This document shows, in pieces, positions 1 through 5,211 of a stretch of 5,292 bases of DNA (its first letter is position 1; each line of letters begins with the position of its first letter). Location of the stretch: NCBI GenBank assembly GCA_947374105.1, contig CANCAO010000145.1, positions 1 through 5,292 of the forward strand, given 5' to 3'. The notes under the pieces were generated by a model. That model worked only from the letters and a program-made list of their open reading frames with translations. It was not told where the DNA came from and made no database searches. The stretch is from Comamonadaceae bacterium (GTDB lineage Bacteria; Pseudomonadota; Gammaproteobacteria; Burkholderiales; Burkholderiaceae_C). The position numbers and the translations under genes are program-made.

Positions 1-67
1 CCACGTCGCGCAACGGCAACAAGGGCAAATCAATCGCAACAGCAGGCAATGGGGTAAGACCAGACAT
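1..67 (-). CDS. lon: Lon protease, N-terminal 22 codons only (cut by left edge)
   Basis: The reverse complement starts at an ATG (65-67) and reads MSGLTPLPAVAIDLP followed by LLPLRDV before the window ends. The LPLLPLRDV stretch is the hallmark first strand of the Lon substrate-binding N-terminal domain, and the position right after clpX is the usual one in proteobacteria. Lon is a cytoplasmic homohexameric AAA+ serine protease (Ser-Lys dyad) that degrades misfolded and selected regulatory proteins; neither its ATPase nor its protease domain is visible here. A GAAAGG ribosome site (75-80, read on the minus strand) sits 7 bases upstream and supports this start. The gap to clpX is 123 bases and contains promoter-like and dyad elements, so transcription separate from clpX is plausible. 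The identification rests on 22 residues plus gene order. Confidence 0.92.
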   Translation of the reverse strand, partial: MSGLTPLPAVAIDLPLLPLRDV

Positions 68-90
68 AGTTAAACCTTTCAGTTACCCAT

Positions 91-120
91 TAAATATTGA
101 TCGCAATTCGCAAATTTCAA
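91..120 (-). promoter_or_regulatory. Putative lon promoter
   Basis: Read on the minus strand, TTGAAA (115-120) is followed after 18 bases by TATTTA (91-96), about 24 bases before the lon ATG. The -35 is good for sigma-70 and the -10 is poor. The same DNA partly fits a sigma-32 heat-shock promoter: GTTGAAA, 13 bases, then ATCAATAT (94-101), which keeps only C, A, T and T of CCCCATNT. E. coli lon is known to be a sigma-32 gene, which makes this reading attractive, but the match is weak. It is a sequence-pattern inference without a mapped start site. Confidence 0.35.
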
Positions 121-124
121 CCCG

Positions 125-144
125 TTCGATCATTATTGATCGAA
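125..144. repeat. Perfect 8-4-8 inverted repeat upstream of lon
   Basis: TTCGATCA-TTAT-TGATCGAA has two perfect 8-base arms around a 4-base spacer. It lies 4 bases upstream of the putative lon -35 hexamer. A nine-base piece of it, TATTGATCG (134-142), recurs exactly at 95-103, overlapping the putative -10 region. It has no flanking T-run and the arms are AT-rich, so an operator for a dimeric regulator is more likely than a terminator. It does not match CIRCE (TTAGCACTC arms) or HAIR (CTTGAGT arms). The binding protein is unknown. Confidence 0.5.
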
Positions 145-176
145 TAAAACCGAATAGAAGCTCCGAATACGAGTAC

Positions 177-200
177 AAAGGCCCGATGAATCAGGCCTTT
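177..200 (-). terminator. Hairpin across the clpX stop codon, possible weak terminator or attenuator
   Basis: AAAGGCC (177-183) and GGCCTTT (194-200) are perfect 7-base arms around a 10-base loop that contains the clpX TGA (191-193). On the minus strand the hairpin is followed only by GTACTC rather than a T-tract, so termination after clpX would be weak or factor-assisted. On the plus strand the right arm runs into TTTTT, but no plus-strand gene is present to use it. It could equally stabilise the clpX mRNA end or attenuate read-through into lon. Confidence 0.45.
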
Positions 201-1456
201 TTGGCAACTTCGCGGTAAACAAGCAAAGGGGGCTTGTTTTCAAGAATGGTTGGCTCATCCAGAACCACTCTTTCGACATTCGATAGATTTGGCAGCTCGA
301 ACATGGTGTCAATTAAAGCGTGCTCTAGGATAGATCGCAAACCACGGGCACCCGTTTTTCGAGCCAATGCTTTTTTAGCAATAGCAGCCAAGGCAGCCGG
401 ACGAATTTCGAGATCGACATTCTCCATCGCCAAGAGTTTGCTGTACTGCTTGACCAGGGCGTTTTTGGGTTCGGTCAATATTTTGACCATTGCCTCTTCG
501 CTCAACTCCGTCAGCGTTGCCACCACCGGCATACGACCAACCAACTCAGGAATTAAACCGAACTTAATCAGATCTTCAGGCTCGACCTCCTTAAAGACCT
601 CGGTCAAACTGCGCTGCTGCTTGCTTTTGACAGTAGCACCAAAACCGATACCGGAAGATTCCGTCCGGTTCTCGATGACCTTCTCAAGCCCTGCAAAAGC
701 GCCGCCGCAAATGAACAAAATGTTGGTGGTGTCCAGTTGAATGAAATCTTGATTCGGATGCTTGCGACCGCCCTGCGGCGGCACGCTCGCCATGGTGCCT
801 TCGATCAGTTTTAGCAGCGCCTGCTGCACGCCCTCACCTGACACATCGCGAGTAATGGATGGGTTATCCGACTTGCGGGAAATCTTGTCTATCTCATCTA
901 TATAGACAATGCCGCGCTGAGCACGTTCGACTTCGTAATTACAACTCTGCAGCAACTTTTGAATGATGTTCTCGACATCCTCGCCCACATAGCCAGCCTC
1001 TGTCAATGTGGTCGCGTCAGCCATTACAAAAGGCACATCAAGTTGGCGCGCCAGCGTTTGCGCCAGCAAGGTCTTGCCAGAGCCGGTCGGGCCGATCAAC
1101 AAGATATTGCTCTTGGTCAACTCAACTTCGTCTTTGCGTGCTTTTTCCTTGTGTTGCAAGCGCTTGTAATGGTTGTACACCGCTACCGCCAAAATACGTT
1201 TGGCTGGCTCTTGTCCAATCACATAGTTGTCGAGATTTCCTTTGATCTCAGCGGGCGTCGGCAACTCAGCACTGGTCGCAGTGGCGTCAGTCGTCAGTGG
1301 TAACTCATCGCGAATAATTTCATTGCACAACTCAATACACTCATCGCAAACAAACACCGAAGGACCAGCAATCAGTTTTTTAACCTCATGCTGGCTTTTG
1401 CCGCAAAAAGAGCAATACAACGTTTTTTCGCCGGAAGAGCCTTTTTTTTCAGCCAT
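191..1456 (-). CDS. clpX: ATP-dependent Clp protease ATP-binding subunit ClpX
   Basis: This is a complete 421-residue ClpX, the AAA+ unfoldase that recognises tagged proteins, unfolds them with ATP and threads them into ClpP in the cytoplasm. The N-terminal zinc-binding domain has Cys15, Cys18, Cys37 and Cys40. The ATPase module follows: Walker A GPTGSGKT (122-129), the substrate-gripping pore-1 loop GYVG (155-158), Walker B with IDEID (186-190), the RKH loop (231-233), the IGF loop that docks on ClpP (270-272), the arginine finger Arg308 in VGRMP, and the sensor-2 GAR with Arg371. Length is close to E. coli ClpX (424). The ATG at 1454-1456 is preceded by AAAGAGG (1466-1472) with 9 bases between, which fits this start. 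It lies 69 bases downstream of clpP on the same strand, and the two are probably cotranscribed. Nothing essential is missing. Confidence 0.99.
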   Translation of the reverse strand: MAEKKGSSGEKTLYCSFCGKSQHEVKKLIAGPSVFVCDECIELCNEIIRDELPLTTDATATSAELPTPAEIKGNLDNYVIGQEPAKRILAVAVYNHYKRLQHKEKARKDEVELTKSNILLIGPTGSGKTLLAQTLARQLDVPFVMADATTLTEAGYVGEDVENIIQKLLQSCNYEVERAQRGIVYIDEIDKISRKSDNPSITRDVSGEGVQQALLKLIEGTMASVPPQGGRKHPNQDFIQLDTTNILFICGGAFAGLEKVIENRTESSGIGFGATVKSKQQRSLTEVFKEVEPEDLIKFGLIPELVGRMPVVATLTELSEEAMVKILTEPKNALVKQYSKLLAMENVDLEIRPAALAAIAKKALARKTGARGLRSILEHALIDTMFELPNLSNVERVVLDEPTILENKPPLLVYREVAKKA

Positions 1457-1465
1457 GTAATGGAG

Positions 1466-1472
1466 CCTCTTT
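1466..1472 (-). promoter_or_regulatory. Ribosome binding site of clpX
   Basis: AAAGAGG on the minus strand, 9 bases before the clpX ATG. It fixes the first Met of the reading frame as the likely start. Confidence 0.75.
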
Positions 1473-1502
1473 GCGGAAATTCATCAAAAAAACAGGTCGA
1501 TC

Positions 1503-1517
1503 GTAACTTTTAGTCAC
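1503..1517 (-). other. Small hairpin in the clpP-clpX gap
   Basis: On the minus strand GTGACT-AAA-AGTTAC forms a 6-pair stem with one G-U pair and a 3-base loop, just after the clpP stop. A run of seven T lies 11 bases further on (1486-1492), too far for a classical terminator. The stem is weak. If it is formed, an mRNA processing or stability role is more likely than termination, and clpP-clpX cotranscription is not contradicted. Confidence 0.2.
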
Positions 1518-1525
1518 AACTTCCC

Positions 1526-2146
1526 TCATGCACGCTTACTGATGACCTGATCCACCAGGCCGTAATCTTTAGCTTCATCGGCAGACAGGTAGTAATCTCG
1601 CTCGGTGTCACGCTCAATTTTCTCCAGGGGTTGACCGGTGCGCTCAGCCAAAATTTTGTTAAGTTGGTCTCGCGTCTTGAGAATTTCGCGGGCATGAATT
1701 TCAATCTCGGTCGCTTGACCCTGGGTACCACCCAAAGGCTGGTGAATCATCACCTTGGAGTTGGGCAGCGTAAACCGTTTACCCTTGGCGCCGGCCGCCA
1801 ACAAAAACGCACCCATGCTGGCAGCCATGCCAATGCACAACGTGGAGATATCAGGTTTTACAAAGTTCATCGTATCGAAGATGGACATGCCAGCACTGAC
1901 AGATCCACCTGGCGAGTTGATGTAGAGAGAGATATCCTTCTCTGGATTTTCACTCTCCAAAAACAACAACTGGGCCACAACAAGGTTGGCGGTCTGATCA
2001 TTGACCGGGCCGACCAAAAAAATCACACGCTCCTTGAGCAAGCGCGAGTAAATATCATACGAGCGCTCTCCACGACCAGACTGCTCGATCACCATAGGAA
2101 TCATGCCAAGGGCCTGTGTTTCCATTGCACTGTTACGAAAATTCAT
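1526..2146 (-). CDS. clpP: ATP-dependent Clp protease proteolytic subunit ClpP
   Basis: This is a complete 206-residue ClpP, the serine peptidase (family S14) that forms a double-heptamer chamber in the cytoplasm and degrades substrates delivered by ClpX or ClpA. The catalytic triad is Ser110 (in GMAASMG), His135 (in MIHQP) and Asp184 (in RDTERD); the spacings of 25 and 49 match E. coli Ser97, His122 and Asp171. The oxyanion-region NSPGGSV follows the family pattern at 78-84. By alignment to E. coli, whose propeptide is removed after residue 14, the mature chain should begin near residue 13-14, just before IPMVIEQ; this is inferred. The start at 2146 has GAGGA (2153-2157) 6 bases upstream, whereas Met8 has no ribosome site. 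It lies 49 bases after tig and 69 before clpX, consistent with one operon. Confidence 0.99.
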   Translation of the reverse strand: MNFRNSAMETQALGMIPMVIEQSGRGERSYDIYSRLLKERVIFLVGPVNDQTANLVVAQLLFLESENPEKDISLYINSPGGSVSAGMSIFDTMNFVKPDISTLCIGMAASMGAFLLAAGAKGKRFTLPNSKVMIHQPLGGTQGQATEIEIHAREILKTRDQLNKILAERTGQPLEKIERDTERDYYLSADEAKDYGLVDQVISKRA

Positions 2147-2152
2147 ATGAGT

Positions 2153-2157
2153 TCCTC
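2153..2157 (-). promoter_or_regulatory. Ribosome binding site of clpP (decides the start)
   Basis: GAGGA on the minus strand, 6 bases before the ATG at 2144-2146. The alternative start at Met8 (2123-2125) is preceded by TTTTCGTAACAGTGCA, which holds no Shine-Dalgarno sequence. The longer 206-residue form is therefore preferred. Confidence 0.75.
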
Positions 2158-2195
2158 ATCGGTTGAAAGCAGCGCTACTTTAGCGAAATATCGAT

Positions 2196-3506
2196 TTACG
2201 CTTGACCCATCAACTCATCAAAAGAGATGGACTTCTCGCTAATCTGAGCCTTGGACAAAACATACTCAGTAACCAAATTTTCTACAACCATACCTTCGAC
2301 GTCAGCCATTCGACGGTTATCGCTGTAATACCAGCGCACCACGTCCGCAGGTTTTTCGTAACTGGCGGCGAGTTCTTCGATGTGTGCCTTCATGGCTTCT
2401 GGCGTTGCCTGTAGCTGATTGGCGCGCACCAACTCAGCCACAACCAGGCCCAAACGAACGCGACGCTCAGCTTGTGGAATAAAGATATCAGCCGGAATGG
2501 GAGCGTTGTCAGCGTCTTTAATGCCGCGCTGCTTTAGCTCGGCACGTGCGCCTTCAGTCAGGCGATCCACCTCGGACTGCACGATGGACTTGGGCAAGTC
2601 CAGCTCAGCCTTGGCAACCAGGGCATCCATAACTGCCTGCTTGTTGCGAGCCATCAGGCGTGACTTGACTTCGCGCTCCAGGTTTTTGCGCACATCGGCG
2701 CGCAGTGCATCCACCGTGCCATCGACAATACCCAGGGACTTGGCCAGCTCATCATTCACCTCAGGAAGGTGAGCGGCTTCAAGTTTCTTGATCGTGACCA
2801 TGAAGTCAGCCGTCTTGCCTGCCACATCTTTACCATGGTAATCGGCGGGAAAAGCCAGGGGGAAAGTCTTGCTTTCGCCGGACTTCAGGCCTACCACAGC
2901 TTCTTCAAACTCCTTCAGCATCTGGCCTTCACCGACCAAGAACTGGAAGTCATCCGCTTTGCCGCCGGCAAAAGGTTCGCCGTCGATCTTGCCTTCAAAA
3001 TCAACCGTCACACGGTCGCCCGTTTGCGTGGCGGCGTCCATCGCGCGCTGGGCAAACGTACGGCGCTGCTTGCGCAAGATGTCCAGCGTTTTATCAATCG
3101 CGCTGTCGCCCACTTCAGCTGATATTTTCTCAACCGCCGCCGTAGACAAGTCACCAATTTTGACTTCAGGGTAAATTTCAAACACGGCATCAAAAGACAC
3201 CTCCCCCGCAGGCGCCCCTTCCTTTTCTGTGATGCGGGGTTGTCCGGCCACGCGCAACTTGGCTTCATTGGCGGCGGTGGCAAAAGCCTCGCCCACCTTG
3301 TCATTCATCACCTCGTAGTGAACCGAATAGCCATATCGTTGGGCTACGACATTCATGGGAACTTTACCGGGGCGAAAGCCGTCCATTTTGACTGTTTTAG
3401 CCATGCGCTTTAGGCGCGAATCCACCTCGGACTGAATCACGGTCACGGGAAAGGTCAGCGTAATTTTGCGTTCTAACTTCTCAAGGGTTTCAACAGTAAC
3501 GGACAT
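2196..3506 (-). CDS. tig: Trigger factor, ribosome-associated chaperone and peptidyl-prolyl isomerase
   Basis: This is a complete 436-residue trigger factor (E. coli 432). It binds ribosomal protein L23 beside the exit tunnel and shields nascent chains. The N-terminal ribosome-binding domain carries the signature GFRPGKVP at 43-50. An FKBP-type PPIase domain follows at about 158-243, recognisable from GDRVTVDFEG (163-172), DGEPFAGG (175-182) and LVGEGQMLKEFEEAVVG (190-206). The rest (about 245-436) is the helical C-terminal chaperone arm region. The ATG at 3504-3506 has AGGAG (3517-3521) 10 bases upstream. It is the first gene of the probable tig-clpP-clpX transcript. Its upstream region is unusual: a terminator-like hairpin and a tRNA-Leu remnant created by insertion of a mobile element sit directly in front, with no clear promoter between hairpin and start. 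Confidence 0.98.
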   Translation of the reverse strand: MSVTVETLEKLERKITLTFPVTVIQSEVDSRLKRMAKTVKMDGFRPGKVPMNVVAQRYGYSVHYEVMNDKVGEAFATAANEAKLRVAGQPRITEKEGAPAGEVSFDAVFEIYPEVKIGDLSTAAVEKISAEVGDSAIDKTLDILRKQRRTFAQRAMDAATQTGDRVTVDFEGKIDGEPFAGGKADDFQFLVGEGQMLKEFEEAVVGLKSGESKTFPLAFPADYHGKDVAGKTADFMVTIKKLEAAHLPEVNDELAKSLGIVDGTVDALRADVRKNLEREVKSRLMARNKQAVMDALVAKAELDLPKSIVQSEVDRLTEGARAELKQRGIKDADNAPIPADIFIPQAERRVRLGLVVAELVRANQLQATPEAMKAHIEELAASYEKPADVVRWYYSDNRRMADVEGMVVENLVTEYVLSKAQISEKSISFDELMGQA

Positions 3507-3516
3507 GGTTCACTCA

Positions 3517-3521
3517 CTCCT
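3517..3521 (-). promoter_or_regulatory. Ribosome binding site of tig
   Basis: AGGAG on the minus strand, 10 bases before the tig ATG. It directly abuts the T-rich tail of the upstream hairpin, so a transcript starting after the hairpin would have only a very short leader. Confidence 0.7.
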
Positions 3522-3558
3522 AAAATAAAAATACAGGGCTGTGCGCTGGCGCTCAGCC
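3521..3558 (-). terminator. Rho-independent terminator-like hairpin between tRNA-Leu fragment and tig
   Basis: On the minus strand GGCTG-A-GCGC-CA-GCGC-A-CAGCC (3537-3558) forms a GC-rich stem: five outer pairs, one A-A mismatch, then GCGC facing GCGC around a tight turn. It is followed by CTGTATTTTTATTTT, a broken T-tract. Position and orientation fit a terminator for the tRNA-Leu gene that originally stood upstream. The T-run starts a few bases after the stem, so read-through into tig is possible and an attenuator role cannot be excluded. Confidence 0.6.
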
Positions 3559-3574
3559 GACTGCTCTAAAAAGA

Positions 3575-3629
3575 TGGTGCGCGGGGGGGGACTCGAACCC
3601 CCACATCCTTGCGGACGTCAGGACCTAAA
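3575..3629 (-). pseudogene. tRNA-Leu(UAG) 3' fragment, anticodon loop to CCA
   Basis: Reading the minus strand from 3629: anticodon loop TTTAGGT (3623-3629, anticodon UAG), the 3' anticodon strand CCTGA (3618-3622), a long variable arm CGTCC-GCAA-GGATG typical of class II tRNAs (3604-3617), a perfect T-arm GGGGG-TTCGAGT-CCCCC (3586-3602), the acceptor 3' strand CCCGCGC (3579-3585), discriminator A and encoded CCA (3575-3577). UAG plus a long variable arm means leucine. The matching 5' half is not intact: the bases before the loop (TGTGG) pair with only three of five positions of CCTGA, and a normal D-arm is missing. Total length back to a GCGCGG at 3644-3649 is 75, about ten bases short for tRNA-Leu. 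It is therefore read as the remnant left by an integrative element rather than a working tRNA. Confidence 0.82.
3575..3629. other. Probable element attachment site (core-side att)
   Basis: Homology to a tRNA-Leu gene begins at or near the anticodon loop and runs to the 3' end, and a tyrosine recombinase starts 182 bases away. This is the standard arrangement when an element integrates in a tRNA gene and carries a replacement 3' half. The crossover would lie at the start of the homology, near TTTAGGT (3623-3629). The partner repeat, within an intact tRNA-Leu(UAG) in the same orientation, should be beyond the right edge. This is inference; the second copy is not in the window. Confidence 0.65.
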
Positions 3630-3659
3630 CCACAAATTCCAAACCGCGCTCCGGCTTAT

Positions 3660-3723
3660 TTTCCCAATGGAAAGTCGAAAAATTGATTCAATTTATCGGC
3701 GTTTCCCAAACTTTTTCCCAAAC
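3660..3723. repeat. Three direct TTTCCCAA boxes between att and integrase
   Basis: TTTCCCAAAC occurs exactly at 3702-3711 and 3714-3723 (12 bases apart), and TTTCCCAA occurs again at 3660-3667. A related inverted form, TTTGGGTAA, lies at 3758-3766. Short direct repeats between the crossover site and the integrase start are where tyrosine recombinases usually have arm-type binding sites. No protein-DNA evidence is available, so the role is inferred. Confidence 0.45.
3680..3694. repeat. AT-rich perfect dyad AAATTGA-T-TCAATTT
   Basis: Two perfect 7-base arms lie around a single T, between the tRNA fragment and the TTTCCCAAAC pair. It is a candidate operator for the integrase gene, or a binding site for an excisionase or bending protein. 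It is too AT-rich and too tight to act as a terminator. Confidence 0.4.
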
Positions 3724-3799
3724 TCGAGTGAAAATCGCAATACGACTAGACGCCCGCTTTGGGTAACCCGCGATTCTAACGTAGACAACAACCAGGATT

Positions 3800-3805
3800 G
3801 AGAGG
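3800..3805 (+). promoter_or_regulatory. Ribosome binding site of the integrase
   Basis: GAGAGG lies 6 bases before the ATG at 3812, supporting that start. I could not find a convincing -35/-10 pair in 3630-3800 for this gene. Confidence 0.65.
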
Positions 3806-3811
3806 TAGACA

Positions 3812-5146
3812 ATGGCAACTCCAACAAACCGATCCCCTTGGCAGGTCAAACTGGCAGGACGGGACAAAAAACAGTTCCGCCTCAAATCGCAGGCCATTGC
3901 CTATCTGGCCGAACAGGGATACCCAGACCCGGAAAAGTTGCCCAAGGGGGCGCTGCGTCAACTCGAGACCGCATTTGAAGTTCAGATCAAGTACATCGAC
4001 AAGGCGGGCACTGTCGTCAAACGGTCAGAAACCCACGACACCTACCAACAGGCAAAGGAATGGGGCGAGCAGCAAGAAGCGGTATTAAAAAAGATTCGCC
4101 AGCAGCAAGGCGGCTTTGAAGCCAGCTACGAGACCATCACCATCAAGGATGCGTTGGAGAAGTTCCACAAGGAACATTACACCGGCATGGCGTCCTTTAC
4201 AGAAATTGGGTACCGCGTTGAGCATCTGACGGAATGGCTGGGACCGAAAAAGCTCTTGCGAGACCTGACCAAGCGGGACTATATGAAGTTACGGGAAACC
4301 TTCAAAGAGAAGAAATTTTCAGGCTCGCACACCCGCAACTACTTCACCGTTCTCACGTCCATGTACAAGCATGCCGCCAACGAGTGGAATTACCCCGTTG
4401 AGAATCCGGCGTCGGGTATCGCACTTCCCCGCCCCAACAACGCCAAGCAGCGATCTTGGGTAGGCAATGAACAAGAGCGCCTTATGGCCTCGATCAAGAA
4501 GCGCTCACCCTGGCTCATTCCTATCGTTGAACTCTCCCTCGCTATGGCGTTCCGCAGGGGTGAGTTGGTGCAAACCGGAAAAAACAAGAAGTCAGGCGCG
4601 CAATCGGGCGGATTGCAGTGGGAGAACATTGACTGGGAAAACAACATTCTCAGCCTGCCGAAAGAGAAAAACGACAAGACCAAGAAGGTGACCGAGTACC
4701 TGGGCCGTAGGGTGCCGCTGACGGCTGAAATGCGCGCTATCCTGCTCCCCCTCTATGAAAGTAGTCCAACCAAGTCTGGTTTGGTTTTTAGCGCCACAAC
4801 GAACTCAGTAACCACGGCATTCAGTAACGCCCGCGATAAAGCTGAGCCACCAATCAAAGGCTTGACGTTTCACTCCATGCGGAAGATTGCGACCAAAAGC
4901 CTGTCGCGTCGTGTAAATAACGCGATGGAGCTGAGCCGCCTGTCAGGCCACAAGAACATTGAAGTGCTCAACAGCCGCTACTACGACGTGCAAGTCGAAG
5001 ATCTGAGAGCCTTACTCGCGGAGTCTTCGGGCACGTTGCACCACCGGGGTATCACGGCTTTGACTAAGGTATTGGGGCTGCCCGACACCAAGAAATTCAT
5101 CGAAGAGATACGGGCCATGAAAACCGTTGCGGAGGCTTTCAAGTAG
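3812..5146 (+). CDS. Tyrosine recombinase / site-specific integrase
   Basis: A complete 444-residue phage-type integrase that would cut and rejoin DNA between the element and the tRNA-Leu site. The N-terminus has two segments resembling the three-stranded arm-binding fold: W10 to about G36 (WQVKLAGRDKKQFRLKS) and F55 to about E89 (VQIKYIDKAGTVVK, then an A/W helix). A helical core-binding domain follows (about 108-205), then the catalytic domain. Catalytic residues seen are Arg248 (AFRRGEL), His354 and Arg357 (FHSMRK), His380 (LSGHKN) and the nucleophile Tyr390 or the adjacent Tyr391; the beta-hairpin lysine is Lys284 or Lys286. Between GEL (250-252) and LQW (268-270), where relatives have only a few residues, there is a Lys/Gly/Ser-rich insertion. 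About 50 residues follow the tyrosine. The gene points away from the att fragment. All key residues are present, so it looks active. Confidence 0.95.
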   Translation: MATPTNRSPWQVKLAGRDKKQFRLKSQAIAYLAEQGYPDPEKLPKGALRQLETAFEVQIKYIDKAGTVVKRSETHDTYQQAKEWGEQQEAVLKKIRQQQGGFEASYETITIKDALEKFHKEHYTGMASFTEIGYRVEHLTEWLGPKKLLRDLTKRDYMKLRETFKEKKFSGSHTRNYFTVLTSMYKHAANEWNYPVENPASGIALPRPNNAKQRSWVGNEQERLMASIKKRSPWLIPIVELSLAMAFRRGELVQTGKNKKSGAQSGGLQWENIDWENNILSLPKEKNDKTKKVTEYLGRRVPLTAEMRAILLPLYESSPTKSGLVFSATTNSVTTAFSNARDKAEPPIKGLTFHSMRKIATKSLSRRVNNAMELSRLSGHKNIEVLNSRYYDVQVEDLRALLAESSGTLHHRGITALTKVLGLPDTKKFIEEIRAMKTVAEAFK

Positions 5147-5211
5147 GCAGCAATGGGCTAGCTGTGCCTGTTTGCGGCTGTTGCTTGCACGACCACCGCA
5201 ATCACCACCGT

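Noticed and set aside
234..740. Plus-strand open frame of 168 codons antisense to clpX
   Set aside because: Shadow of clpX; the translation is Ser/Arg-rich with no domain and there is no ribosome site.
2173..2185. CGCT-AAAGT-AGCG hairpin in the tig-clpP gap as a terminator
   Set aside because: Only four pairs and no following T-run; tig and clpP are 49 bases apart and likely cotranscribed.
1631..2242. Plus-strand open frame of 203 codons antisense to clpP and the end of tig
   Set aside because: It lies opposite highly conserved ClpP codons, has no recognisable protein pattern, and is explained by codon constraints on the other strand.
2419..3174. Several plus-strand frames of 100-117 codons antisense to tig
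   Set aside because: They overlap a complete trigger factor gene, show biased Arg/Ser/Ala composition and have no plausible start signals.
3575..3649. Intact functional tRNA-Leu gene
   Set aside because: The anticodon stem has mismatches, the D-arm is missing and the total length is about ten bases short of a class II tRNA.
3761..3769. GGGTAACCC short dyad upstream of the integrase
   Set aside because: Four-base arms around one base are expected by chance in DNA of this length.
3541..3801. Plus-strand frame of 86 codons across the tRNA fragment
   Set aside because: It runs through the tRNA remnant and terminator hairpin; it is a by-product of structured non-coding DNA.
3688..3961. Minus-strand frames of 61-69 codons over the integrase start
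   Set aside because: They overlap the well-supported integrase N-terminus and its leader and resemble no protein.
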